A DNA stretch of 64,000 nucleotides from Hydractinia symbiolongicarpus (Eukaryota; Cnidaria; Hydrozoa; Anthoathecata; Hydractiniidae), in NCBI RefSeq assembly GCF_029227915.1, contig NC_079882.1, positions 9,982,001-10,046,000 on the forward strand. The letters are read 5' to 3'. Positions 49,401 to 58,830 of the stretch are shown one piece after another; position 1 is the stretch's first letter, and each line of letters begins with the position of its first letter. The position numbers and the translations under genes are program-made. Under the pieces are notes generated by a model, which saw only the letters and a list, made by a program, of their open reading frames with translations, ran no database searches and was not told the origin of the DNA.

Positions 49401-52400
49401 CAGGTCAAAATTTTAAAATGTTCTTAATTCTGACATTGCAAATAATTTTAGCCATTTCCAGTTTCGTGATGAAGCACCATTACAAAATACACAATGCAGA
49501 GAATTTGTAACACTCTTTGCAATCTTTAACACTTGTCAGAAGACTGCCACTGCCCCTTTATATATTCTGATTAGAATGTATGAATATAAGCTGCATGTAA
49601 ACACCTTACATTACTTAACCACTCCAACATTAAGTCTGTTAACAAACTTCGTCCACGGGTTCTTTAGAGAATTAACGCGCTTAGAGTCCTTTCCGTTATT
49701 GATGACTGATAACATTATAACCACTGTTTTTTATTTTTTGATAGCGCATTGGAAGAGCGCTGGGGACTTAGATCTTAATAATTAGGCTAAACATCAACAT
49801 GTTCCCTTTTACCTTTTTAATAGATCTATGGATGCTACTTAAACCATACTGCTGAGATTGAATTTAAAAAAACAAGCACTCTAAAAAACTTTTTTATTTA
49901 AAGTGAAAAAAAAAACTACAAAATATATACACAGATAAGAAACAGAAGAGTTAAGTTTATATCCCACAGGTTCTCGATGATTTAAAACTACTTTTGCCTT
50001 CTGCAAGTCACTTATTAAGGATAGTTGCATTTAATTCGTATTATTACCCGGGTAAAAGGGTGGCATCGATATTTTCAAAAATCGCGCAATGTGATTGGTT
50101 AAAACTTACGTTTATGGCACCGTAGATTAGTGGTTATAGTTCTCGTACTCTGTGCGGGAAACCGGGTTTCGATTCCTTTTGACGGCGATTCAACATGGGC
50201 GAGTGAATGTTACCATAGCCCCGGGTTAACCCAAGCCATGTGAGGGAAATTGGGGAGATGGCACACTGTGTGGGCCGTTTGATATTACCAGAAGTTGTCT
50301 AGTAGAGCGTGGGCCCTAATTGGGTCCGCGTAACTCAAAATGAGCAATAAATACTCTAGGACTCCCCATCCAAGCCATGGCCCCTCCTGGAAATAATAGA
50401 CAGGGTATATCCCTATTGTGAGGCTAGCCGTGTAAAATATGCACATCTATCTATTTATCTATCTATCTATAGAGGGCAATATTTCACTGTATTGCCCGCT
50501 ACCATAGCAACAAAATGGTAGCATTAAATGTAAATAAACACGGAAAAAAGTAAACAAAACGCAAAACAGAAGTGAAACTTACTTTTATCTTTTAAAGAAG
50601 TTTATGTTGTAGCTGCAATAAAAACCTGTAATGTTTACACAATATCTGATTTAAAAAAAAAAATTTAGTTTAAATATACGTTCCATATGGAAATAGTTTC
50701 TATAAAAACATGGTTTCCACATCCTGCTTATAATGTTATTTTTTTGTTGAAAATGCAGTACCCGCTTAGTAATCCATATAATAACTGTTTTTATTACCCT
50801 GGTAAAAGGGCAGCATCGATGTTTTCGAAAATCGTGCAATGTGATTGGTTAAAACTTATGTCATAGAAGGCAATATTCCACGGTATTGCCTGCTACCATA
50901 GGAAGCGTATATAAAGTTTAAATATAGTAACATTAAATGTAAATAAACACGGAAAAAAGTAAACAAAACACGAAACAGAAGTAAAACTTACTTTTTGCCT
51001 TTTAAAGAATTCTATGTTGTAGATAATAAAAACCTGTAATGTTTACATGATATTCGATTTAAAAAATATATATTATTAGTTTAAATGTACGTTCTATTTA
51101 GGAATAGTTTCTATAAAGACATGGTTTCTACACCCTGTTTATAATGTTATATTTTTGTCGAAAATGCAGTACCCGCAAAATAATAATCCATATAATAACT
51201 GTTTATTTCAGGCAATACATTCAAATATTGACCTCTATCACATAATTTGACGTCTCTAAATATTCTCTGGTATTGCCCTCATATACAGTTATTATAGGGT
51301 TAGCATTGTATGTATATGTTACGTATATTATATATGTATATTATTATATCTAGATGTTACGTATATTAAATAAGTCCAAGAAAACTTTTGTAAATATACC
51401 TTTTTATGCGAAATATGCCTACTCGTGTAGAACAAAGCAAATTATCTAGTCAACCTTGTGCCCAGTAAAAAAGGTATTTGTTCACCAGCGATCAAATATG
51501 AGAATATATCATACACATCTTGCACCACGTATCCTGCACCACGTATCCTGCACCACGTATCCTTTAACCACTCCTTCTTCGCTACTTTCGCTATCTATCA
51601 CTTTCGTTTCACTCATTGTTTACTTTCCCTCCTTGTATCACAAATTTTTAATTTAAGCTGTAAATAAAAATCTCACATATCAGAATGTTTAACCACGCTG
51701 GATTACCAACAGTTGTTTAAAATTGAATAGCGGTGATAGAAATGTTTTTTAGATCGCATTTTAAAAGTTTATAAACGAAAAGCGGCGATAGAAATGTTTT
51801 TATAAATCGCATTTTAAAAGTCTAAGAACAAAAAACGGAGATAGAAAAGTTTTTTAAGATCACATTTTAAAAGTTTATAAACAAAAAGCAGCATTTAATA
51901 GTTGTGAACAATGCTTCTCATGTTTCTTAAATTAAACGCACTAGAATCTTTTTAAGTAATTAATTCAACAATACATTTTCGCACAATGTATTATCAGGCC
52001 CGGTCGGAAAAATTTAACCCTGCGAGCGCTCACAAAAGCTTGTGCAAATTAATTTGCGTGAGTGGTCAAAAGTTTAAAATATGTTATTTCTTGTTAAAAT
52101 GCCTATTTAAATAGCTATTTTAGTGTTAGTCCCTTTCCTTGTTGTTTTATTGTGTTACATAACGAAAAATGTGTGTTCTTTTTACGACCATATTGAATAT
52201 GTTTACTCATGATTTCAGTGTAATAAAAGTTGGCACGGCAAATTATAATTACCAAGGCGGATGGGAAAATAATGGGAATTGCCAGAAGACTAAAAGGAGG
52301 GATAATGTTAACAAGACTTGAGTCATTTAAAACAATATTTTTGTTCATGTTCAAGGTCTACTCTGAATCAGAAAATACAACAACGCTGATGTCATTATCG

Positions 52401-54976
52401 TCACTGTTGCTGTCTTCGTTATCTGATGACGAAATCGTGGTTACGTCAAACGAGCTAGACCATGCCTTCTTATGTTGTGGTTTCCATGTTATGCATTTCT
52501 TTTTGCGCCGCTTTTCGAGATTTTTATTACAGCCATTTCTGTAATCTCCTCTCTTTCTTTTTCTGTCGAAATCTTGTTATTTAAATTGATGCACAAAAAA
52601 TTCTCCATGGTGACGTGGCTCATACTTAACCTCCTATCGGATAAAAGAAGTGTGAGTAGGCTAAATGCTCTCTCCACCATAGAGTTTGACGCTGAAAGGC
52701 ACAAAACTAACTCAGCCAACATGCACATGTTTGGAAACTCAGTACGTTTGAAGGCTAGCACTGTTTTCCAAACACTTAATGGCTCTTCCCCAGAATAGTT
52801 GGCTTTTACAAAGCTTCTTAAAGAACGCCATTTACGAATTGCACTACACGAAATTCACCATAGTTTTGCCGTCAGCCTCTTTAGTTTTATAACCAATAAT
52901 GTCCTCTTTACCCCATTTTTTTTAAATGTAGAAATCTCAACCATATTTCCGAATTTTTTTTTTTTAACTCATTTTTGCCGAAAAAAAACGTGTCCTTCTT
53001 TATTTAATAAAATAGGATAATATAAAAATGAACGTATAACACATGGCCTAAACAGTTTCACCTGTTCCCACTGGAGTAAAAAATTTGAAAGGGACAGCTA
53101 AAACAACTTTAACACCTTCATAAAAAATTGAAAGAAGTGTTACATTTTTAAAACATAAAAAAATCTGATTTTTTGATTTGTGCTGAAACATTTTGAACGA
53201 TCGAAACCAAAAGTAGAAAAAAGAAGTATCGCATGGATAAAAAAAATATGAATAATATTTTATCAAGTGAAGGTATATCAACTTAAAAATTATACGAACC
53301 TCTCTACTTAAAAACGTCTTTTTCGAACTTTTTATATATTATTAGTAATCTAAAAAAATTAAAAAGAACGGAAAAGATATAAAAGAGTATGGGGACGAAA
53401 TTGGCTCAGCAAAATATTTAGTTTCGATTCACAGGTACCGTCGATCATATGAATGAAACTTTGACGTCATTAAAAGAAAAAGTTAATTTATTTGTAGCAA
53501 ACAACGCACCTGTTTTTTACAACTAATAAGACAGTTTTATGTCCCACATGCACGTTTGATCTGTAAAATAAAACTAAAAATAATCCAGCCGCCGCTGATC
53601 AAAGATATCAACAAAAAGTACTCGCTACACGTTGCATTACGTCTTTAAAAAATCTTTGATAAAGTAGTCTTATGCGAGCGATAAATCGCACGCATAAATT
53701 TTTTGGCGCATGTGTAGGCGTGTGCGCGTGCGATCGCACGCGTCTCCTGACCGGGCTTGATTATAAAACTTCGCAAAAGATTTTTATTATTTAATTCGAA
53801 TTTAGGTAGAATTTATATCTTTATGGCGCTGCATCTCCGAAAAGGGCTACCAAAATGATTGCGCATATTAAATGTTGATATATATTGAAAGTAAGCCAAA
53901 AATATATGGTTATATATTTTAACCTGTGACCTGCTACCTGTGTGACATGTGGAATACACCAGCTGTATATGTTCTGCCCAGATTGCGAAAACGACCTGTT
54001 TATAAACATGACTGCCGGATTATGTAGGCATGGCCTGATTATGTTTTTTTTTACCCTGATTATGTTGTGGTGACCGGATTATGAACCCTGGATATAATGG
54101 CTGACTTAGGCAGGCTTTGATTGGCATTTTCTTTGAACTTTTGTGAATGAACCATTGATGAATTATTGTCACATGACATTTTTCTTTCCAAGATAGAACA
54201 CTATTGAAAACAAGGCATGTCGAAAGAAAAAAAATCTTCACGTTATTTTTCTCTGTACTGCAGGATAAAACACTATTGAAAACTAGGCATAGGGAAAGAA
54301 AAAAGTCTCGACATAATTCTTAGCATAAACTCCTCTTGAATGTACTCAACATTTACCAGAATATACTTTGAAGTAACTAGATTTTGCGGATGGGTGGGTT
54401 TATTTTTATGAGAACAACAACAACTTTGCCACCAGGGCTATTTGCTTGTCAGAAGTGATGACGAATGATATAAAAATTATGTTTGTTCTATAAGGGAGAA
54501 ATAATATAATTTATTGCTGCTCTGGTTATATATATTTGTTCTATAGCTATAGCTATAATAAGTGAAAAATAACTGGCCTCCCGATTATATTTGTTCTATA
54601 AGTCTCAAATAATATTAGACTGTTTTACATAAGTCAGCCTGCCATGATTATGTGTGTTTTTTAAGTAACAAATGACAATTAAGTAACAAATATATACCAG
54701 AGCTGAAATGTTTACCACTGAAAATGTAAACAAAGAATTTGATCTATAGCTAAGCTGTAGAAAAATCATACAAAAATAGCTACTTAAAATAGTTATATCT
54801 ATAATTTAACATATTCACACTTACTCCGAATCTGTATTATAAGCACCAGAAGAACACGTGGAGCAAAAACTTGGACTCCTTCCCAAAGATGAACACTCGC
54901 TATCAAAACTGTCCCGGCGGTAGTAATAATTCTTACTGTTAACATGAGTAAAGTTTTGGTGTTTTGTGTTCATCAT
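40487..54976 (-). CDS. INTU: Inturned (CPLANE planar polarity/ciliogenesis protein)
   Basis: Eighteen coding exons give 882 residues: 54825-54976, 46589-47193, 46421-46506, 45729-45905, 44487-44602, 44319-44408, 44162-44239, 43581-43707, 43323-43376, 43169-43231, 42893-43018, 42489-42575, 42363-42412, 42179-42283, 41743-42099, 40903-41074, 40672-40760, 40487-40601. INTU works with FUZ and WDPCP at the ciliary base; INTU-FUZ is reported to activate RAB23. Support: acidic/Ser N-terminus then WPWIEHIQDNGDLVYI; a PDZ domain at about residues 229-283 (IIIQGIIPNSPID, IGDIILAINGLEV); KLKGVRGIFLTLSDIMVNVTG; AEAADYGE; RRLYGTIGTCLFYQ; VLVVGK/SLLCSLLEAGGVAS; and the C-terminal longin-like end EYGLLF, VKYWVVGR, EEEVYVCFQDGVAQNIIEMAF. 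A histidine run (VHHHHSHH) lies before the PDZ. Intron 1 is about 7.6 kb and rich in mobile elements. Two adjacent ATGs start the protein; the first was used. Confidence 0.94.
41335..41525. repeat. Dispersed repeat (CGCGAAATTCACG family)
   Basis: Contains CGCGAAATTCACGAAAATTA and inverted TTCGCGAATTAA-type sequences, resembling the block at 12895-13310 in opposite arrangement. It lies in an INTU intron. Confidence 0.4.
47194..50040. other. INTU intron 1, unremarkable part
   Basis: AT-rich intronic sequence with no coding support. Several short frames on the plus strand (for example 47726-47926 and 49576-49785) have no recognisable domain. Confidence 0.4.
50041..51208. repeat. Tandem duplication, two units of about 0.4 kb
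   Basis: Unit 1 (50041-50792) and unit 2 (50793-51208) share long stretches: GCAATGTGATTGGTTAAAAC, the GGCAATATT...ATTGCC palindrome, AAATGTAAATAAACACGGAA, CCTGTAATGTTTACA and TGTTGAAAATGCAGTACCCGC-like sequence. Unit 1 is longer only because a SINE is inserted in it. The units differ by scattered substitutions, so the duplication is not very recent. Confidence 0.85.
50112..50470 (+). mobile_element. tRNA-derived SINE with ATCT-repeat tail
   Basis: The head is tRNA-like: A box TAGATTAGTGGTTATAG (from about 50124) and B box GGGTTTCGATTCC (about 50164). A body of about 270 bp follows, including CCGGGTTAACCCAAGCC and AATGAGCAATAAATACTCT. The 3' end is (ATCT)n (about 50446-50470). The paralogous second unit of the local duplication lacks the insert, giving an empty site (ACTTATGTCATAGAAGG) and fixing the borders to within a few bases. 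No clear target duplication remains. Confidence 0.8.
51995..53759 (-). mobile_element. Decayed hAT-like transposon with terminal repeats
   Basis: CAGGCCCGGTCGG (from 51995) and, inverted, CAAGCCCGGTCAGG (ending 53759) are the terminal repeats. The direct repeat ATTAT flanks both (51990-51994 and 53760-53764), consistent with a 5-bp target duplication. The minus strand carries a hAT C-terminal dimerisation-like segment. Subterminal GCG/CGC-rich repeats occur at each end. It lies in INTU intron 1. Confidence 0.65.
52360..52802 (-). pseudogene. hAT-type transposase C-terminal fragment
   Basis: The minus-strand frame reads KANYSGEEPLSVWKTVLAF, then CLSASNSMVERAFSLLTLLL, SDRRLSMSHVTMENFLCIN. This is the hAT dimerisation pattern (S...VER.FS.L......R..L....)LL.I). 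The frame stops at 52489. In another frame an acidic serine/aspartate tail (SSSDNEDSNSDDNDIS) runs on to a stop near 52360, suggesting a frameshift. The N-terminal catalytic part is missing or unreadable. Confidence 0.6.
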
Positions 54977-55032
54977 GAAAACTTCTATTAATAACTTGAA
55001 GCATCAAAATTTTAATTTTTATGTGTTAAATT

Positions 55033-55437
55033 TTGTTCATAACCATAAGAAGAAAAGAAGTAATTAATTTTATCACTGCTACGTCTCCCATATTTGTTTT
55101 CATATGGAGCACGGCCAAGCTCCGGTCCTGGAAATGTGAAGATGATAATAACGACCACCCCCGACTGCAAGTTCCTCCTGTTGCCCGTGACCAAAATTCA
55201 TGTACAAGAAGCCCAAGAGTTATATACAAGATTCATGTACCAATCGGAAGAAGAACTATAACCTCCTTCCAAGAACTAGTTAATTTTTTATACTTGAAGT
55301 TAACAGGTCCTGGGTACGATTGGATAGACTCAAAAATTCAAAATATGCACTGGGACGAAAGCATGAAGTATAAAACTCAGGAATCCTGCAACACCCGGGA
55401 ATCCTGCAACACTTTCCGCGTTATTCCATCTATGTAA
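55033..55437 (+). CDS. Unidentified 134-codon open frame, divergent from INTU
   Basis: The frame opens 56 bp from the INTU start on the opposite strand. The middle reads RSPRVIYKIHVPIGRRTIT, SFQELVNFLYLKLTGPGYDW and IDSKIQNMHWDESMKYKT, a composition unlike the surrounding AT-rich noncoding DNA. I do not recognise a family. It could be an exon of an unseen gene, a retrocopy fragment or chance. The first third, which overlaps the presumed INTU promoter, is less protein-like. Confidence 0.25.
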   Translation: MFITIRRKEVINFITATSPIFVFIWSTAKLRSWKCEDDNNDHPRLQVPPVARDQNSCTRSPRVIYKIHVPIGRRTITSFQELVNFLYLKLTGPGYDWIDSKIQNMHWDESMKYKTQESCNTRESCNTFRVIPSM

Positions 55438-55439
55438 CA

Positions 55440-56440
55440 AAGGGAGGATCGCAAGATGGTATTGCGCCTTAACGGCAATGACAAAGAGAATGTCAAAGAA
55501 TAATTTAAATGTTAATATTTTCCTATAAATAAATGCGTATTGTTTGAAAACTGCTAAAGTACTTTTCGCCACTTCTGAAGAAGTAGATTGCTGCCGCCAA
55601 AACTGAGATAATTCACATTTTTTCTAAAGTTCAAGCGTAGACGGTCAAAATAAAAATACACTGTGTAAAAAACAGTATCTAAATTGACAGTTACATCTCC
55701 CATAAAAGTAAGAAAAATATAGAAATTTAAAAATTCTTACCACCACTTGGCTGTAACATATTTTCTTCGATTTTTTTGATTTTTTTCGAATACAAATTTC
55801 ATACTAAACACGACGAGTGTAGTTTTTTCTATCTGAGATTTTTATATTTCCTGATCTTTTTTAGTGTCAGAACAAAGACAGGAAGGATATATGTTTACCT
55901 AATTGAGTTGTTGGTATGTTTTATATTTTCTTTACAGACAAAACTTTTGTTGTTAAAAATGAAACAGAATCATATTTGTGTCAAAAGCACGTACAAGAGC
56001 AATACGACACCTTGAGAAAATTGGCGCGAATTATATAATTTACTATCGCGAGTGCAATCACTATATTTCTCTTACTTGTAGTTAAAATATTACGCTTTGC
56101 CAAGAAACAAAAGTTAAGAAACTACACAGGTTGAAAATAATATTGAAAAAATTGGTTCAGAAATATTTTTTGGCCTGCGAGTTTTGTGGTACGCACGTTT
56201 TTTTATTGTAAAAATGTTTAAATTTCAGCTGAGCTGAATGTGGGTACTTGCGTAACGAGGTGTGTAATAAGTTGGCAAAATTTGAGCTTTCGCGTTCTTA
56301 TATACTGAGATCTTACATAGAAAACGTGAATTTGAATTTTAATGTGAAAAACAAACATAAAGTAAGCAAATTAATGCATGTTAGTTTTAATCGTTTTGCA
56401 TTATTTTATTTCTAACTTTTGTCTAGCAAGACGCCAAATG
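55440..56440. promoter_or_regulatory. Intergenic between INTU and the LamG gene
   Basis: No coding support; the frame at 55776-56015 is low-complexity hydrophobic. Divergent genes on both sides make a shared upstream region likely. Confidence 0.25.
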
Positions 56441-56530
56441 CTATTTCTCACTCTCGCCCCTAGAGCTCTTTCAGATAAAATCCAAGGGTTTAATGTCAAA
56501 GAGCTCTGGGGTCGAGAATGGCTATTTCTT
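56441..56530. mobile_element. Foldback MITE (CCCCTAGAGCTCTTT arms)
   Basis: GCTATTTCTCACTCTCGCCC with CTAGAGCTCTTT at the left pairs with AAAGAGCTCTGGGGTCGAGA and ATGGCTATTTCT at the right. The arms are about 28 bp, with a roughly 26-nt centre. It resembles the CCCAGGG foldbacks in its CG-rich ends. Confidence 0.65.
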
Positions 56531-56875
56531 TCTCTTGGACTTCACACACGTTTTGTTCTCATCAAGAAAGCAAAATGTTTAATGAATGTAGGAAAGCTTA
56601 AGCTGTTGTCATTATATATTGATGAGAAGAAATGTGACTTCGTGTGAAACGAATAGGGATTTATTTTTCCCATGGCTTTTTAATTCTTCTTTTGTTCCGT
56701 CTCTCACGTGCTCAATTGAATTAGCAGCTGAGATTTCATGCAAATTTTAGCAACGATAAGCTACAATTTGTTTAGGCTTTCACTTTTGGAAGTGCGCTCA
56801 ATCTATCCGAAAAACGAAACAAGAAAGAAAATAAAAAGCAGTAAAAATTAGAAACAAATTATCAGTAAAACCAAC

Positions 56876-58654
56876 ATGATGCTTTTTCTACTCTTCGTGT
56901 ATTCCATGTTTACTTCTGTGTCTGGTCACACATTTACGTTAATAGATAGAGAAAAATCGTACGCTCGTCTGCATTCGCCGATGTGGAAACGAAATGGAAA
57001 ATTACATTTTAATATGAAAACAAATGGAAAGGACGGTACAATTTGTACGATTGAAAATCAAGTTGGCGAAATTATGAGATTGATATCACAAAAAGGCCTT
57101 CTTCAAATTCTATTTGACGATATCAAGCAACCGGTATTTACGGACAGCTTAGAAATAAGAGAACGTCGTTGGAATCACATTCGATTGCATCAAACACGTG
57201 ATGGTTTAGCAATGCGCTTTAATCACGTGAATATGGACATTCCGTTGACAAAAAGACGGTGGAAGGTTTCTTATTGGAAAAGCGTGACCATAGGTGAACC
57301 ATTGCAAGAACGGAATGAAGTAAATAGCCAAAGAAGGTAAGTTCATCACTACTCCTTTTTAATTAATAGTATCGTTCCCGGAGCTTTTTTTTGTCTTCTA
57401 ATATGTGACTAGCACAAACGCACCAAACACGCGAAGCAAGAAATGAGCTCTGGGCCAACCTTATCCCCAGGGATCTTTTCTCTTTCTGACAATCTTGGAC
57501 GGCGAGAAAATATTTCTTATCGCCGTTCGAGATTGTCAGCAGGAGAAAAAGAGCCCTGAGACAAGGTTGGCTGTGGGGATGAAATTGGTTAAAAAACGAT
57601 ATCATTTACAACACTTTCAATTTCAACTTTTAATTTTCAGTATTGTAGGTTGTATACAACTTCATACACATAAACATGATGAAAAGTTTATAGACAACAA
57701 GCAAGCAATATTGGACGGTTGCATTGACGCATGCGCTGTACAATCCTGTCAAAATGGTGGAGAATGTGTTAACCAATATAATGCTATTACTTGTGACTGT
57801 CGAAGCAGTGGTTACACTGGAAAAACTTGTGATATCAGTAAGATACCTATCTTTTTTTCAACTTTGTTAATCTTCGCGGAAATAATTTTTTCGAGTTTTT
57901 TTCATCTTTTTTCGCTTAATATTTGATTATAAATTATTTTTCCTTTTTCCACATTAGAAGCTGAAGCAGTAAAATTAGACACCTCGAATTTCATAGTAAT
58001 GGAAGTCAATCTCTTGGACGAAGATGACGAAATTTCGATTCGTTTTAAAACAAATATTCCAAGTGGAATTTTAATAGCAACAGAATCACAAGACGAGTTA
58101 CCCTTGGTCGAATTATATAACTCAAGTATTCTTGTTGTTGTTCAAGTTGCCACAGGTAGGTTTCTGCGGATTTTATCACGATGAGAACTCACAAAAACAA
58201 AGACACCTTAGCAGAGATTGAAGAAAACACGAGCAAATTTTCTTGCCCTTTAACTACTTATTGTAGCATCTTTATCTAACACGATTTATTTTCCTTAGGT
58301 GTATTACGAATGAACATCGGCAAGGATTTACACGACGGGCAGTGGCATCATTTTCAGTTATCTCGCAACTTTCACGACGTCAAACTAAAACTCGACAGTG
58401 ACGTTAATGTGCACGCTATTATCCGCGACGAAAACAACAACGTCAACCTGAGTAAAGAAGAAAGTTTCTTACATTTCGGAGGAGTTGTGAATCCTAATGA
58501 TACTATTTACTCTCTAAGTAAACAAAACTTTAAAGGTTGCTTGCAACAAGTTTTTTTTGGTCAAAATGACGTCATAAGAAATTCGTTACGTCAGCACAAT
58601 CCGTCATATTCAACTGCTGGAAAAATTGAGCCTTGTCATGGTTCTTCAGGGTAA
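56876..58654 (+). CDS. Secreted LamG-EGF-LamG (neurexin-like) protein
   Basis: Four exons give 403 residues: 56876-57336, 57641-57837, 57958-58155, 58299-58654. The order is a signal peptide (MMLFLLFVYSMFTSVSG), a first laminin-G-like domain (about 18-165, ending VGCIQL), an EGF domain at about 185-220 (CAVQSCQNGGECVNQYNAIT to GYTGKTC), and a second laminin-G domain (about 222-400; ISIRFKTNIPSGILIA, DLHDGQWHHFQLSRNF, FLHFGG, KGCLQQVFF). This LamG-EGF-LamG unit is the neurexin/CASPR repeat. No membrane span follows, so as modelled the protein is extracellular, probably an adhesion or synapse-like ligand. The final GG|GTAATA could act as a splice donor just before the stop, so a longer C-terminus is possible, though no downstream plus-strand exon was seen. 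Confidence 0.8.
57454..57571. mobile_element. Foldback MITE in LamG gene intron 1
   Basis: GCCAACCTTATCCCCAGGGA at the left and the inverted end (GAGCCCTGAGACAAGGTTGGC, 57551-57571) pair, continuing inward through TGACAATCTTGGACGGCGA and its inverted partner around an AAATATTT centre. It belongs with the CCTCGTCCCCAGGG family at 17.9 and 38.7 kb, with divergent ends. Confidence 0.7.
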
Positions 58655-58830
58655 TAAGTTTCTGGCACTTAAACCATAAGGGATTGCAGTAAAATCGGAA
58701 CAAACAGTGACGCCGTCATATTTGTAAAAACAACCCCTCTTGGAGTTTGTGTGGAACACAGTCCGGCGGAAAGCGCGGCAAAAAAAAAAAGAAAACACAT
58801 TGTACCAAACAGGATGGGTTTCTTAAACAA

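Noticed and set aside
50100-50200. Functional tRNA gene
   Set aside because: The tRNA-like boxes lie at the head of a SINE with a long body and repeat tail; no complete cloverleaf was evident.
56378-56647. 89-codon plus-strand frame
   Set aside because: It spans a foldback MITE and has no domain; the real gene starts at 56876.
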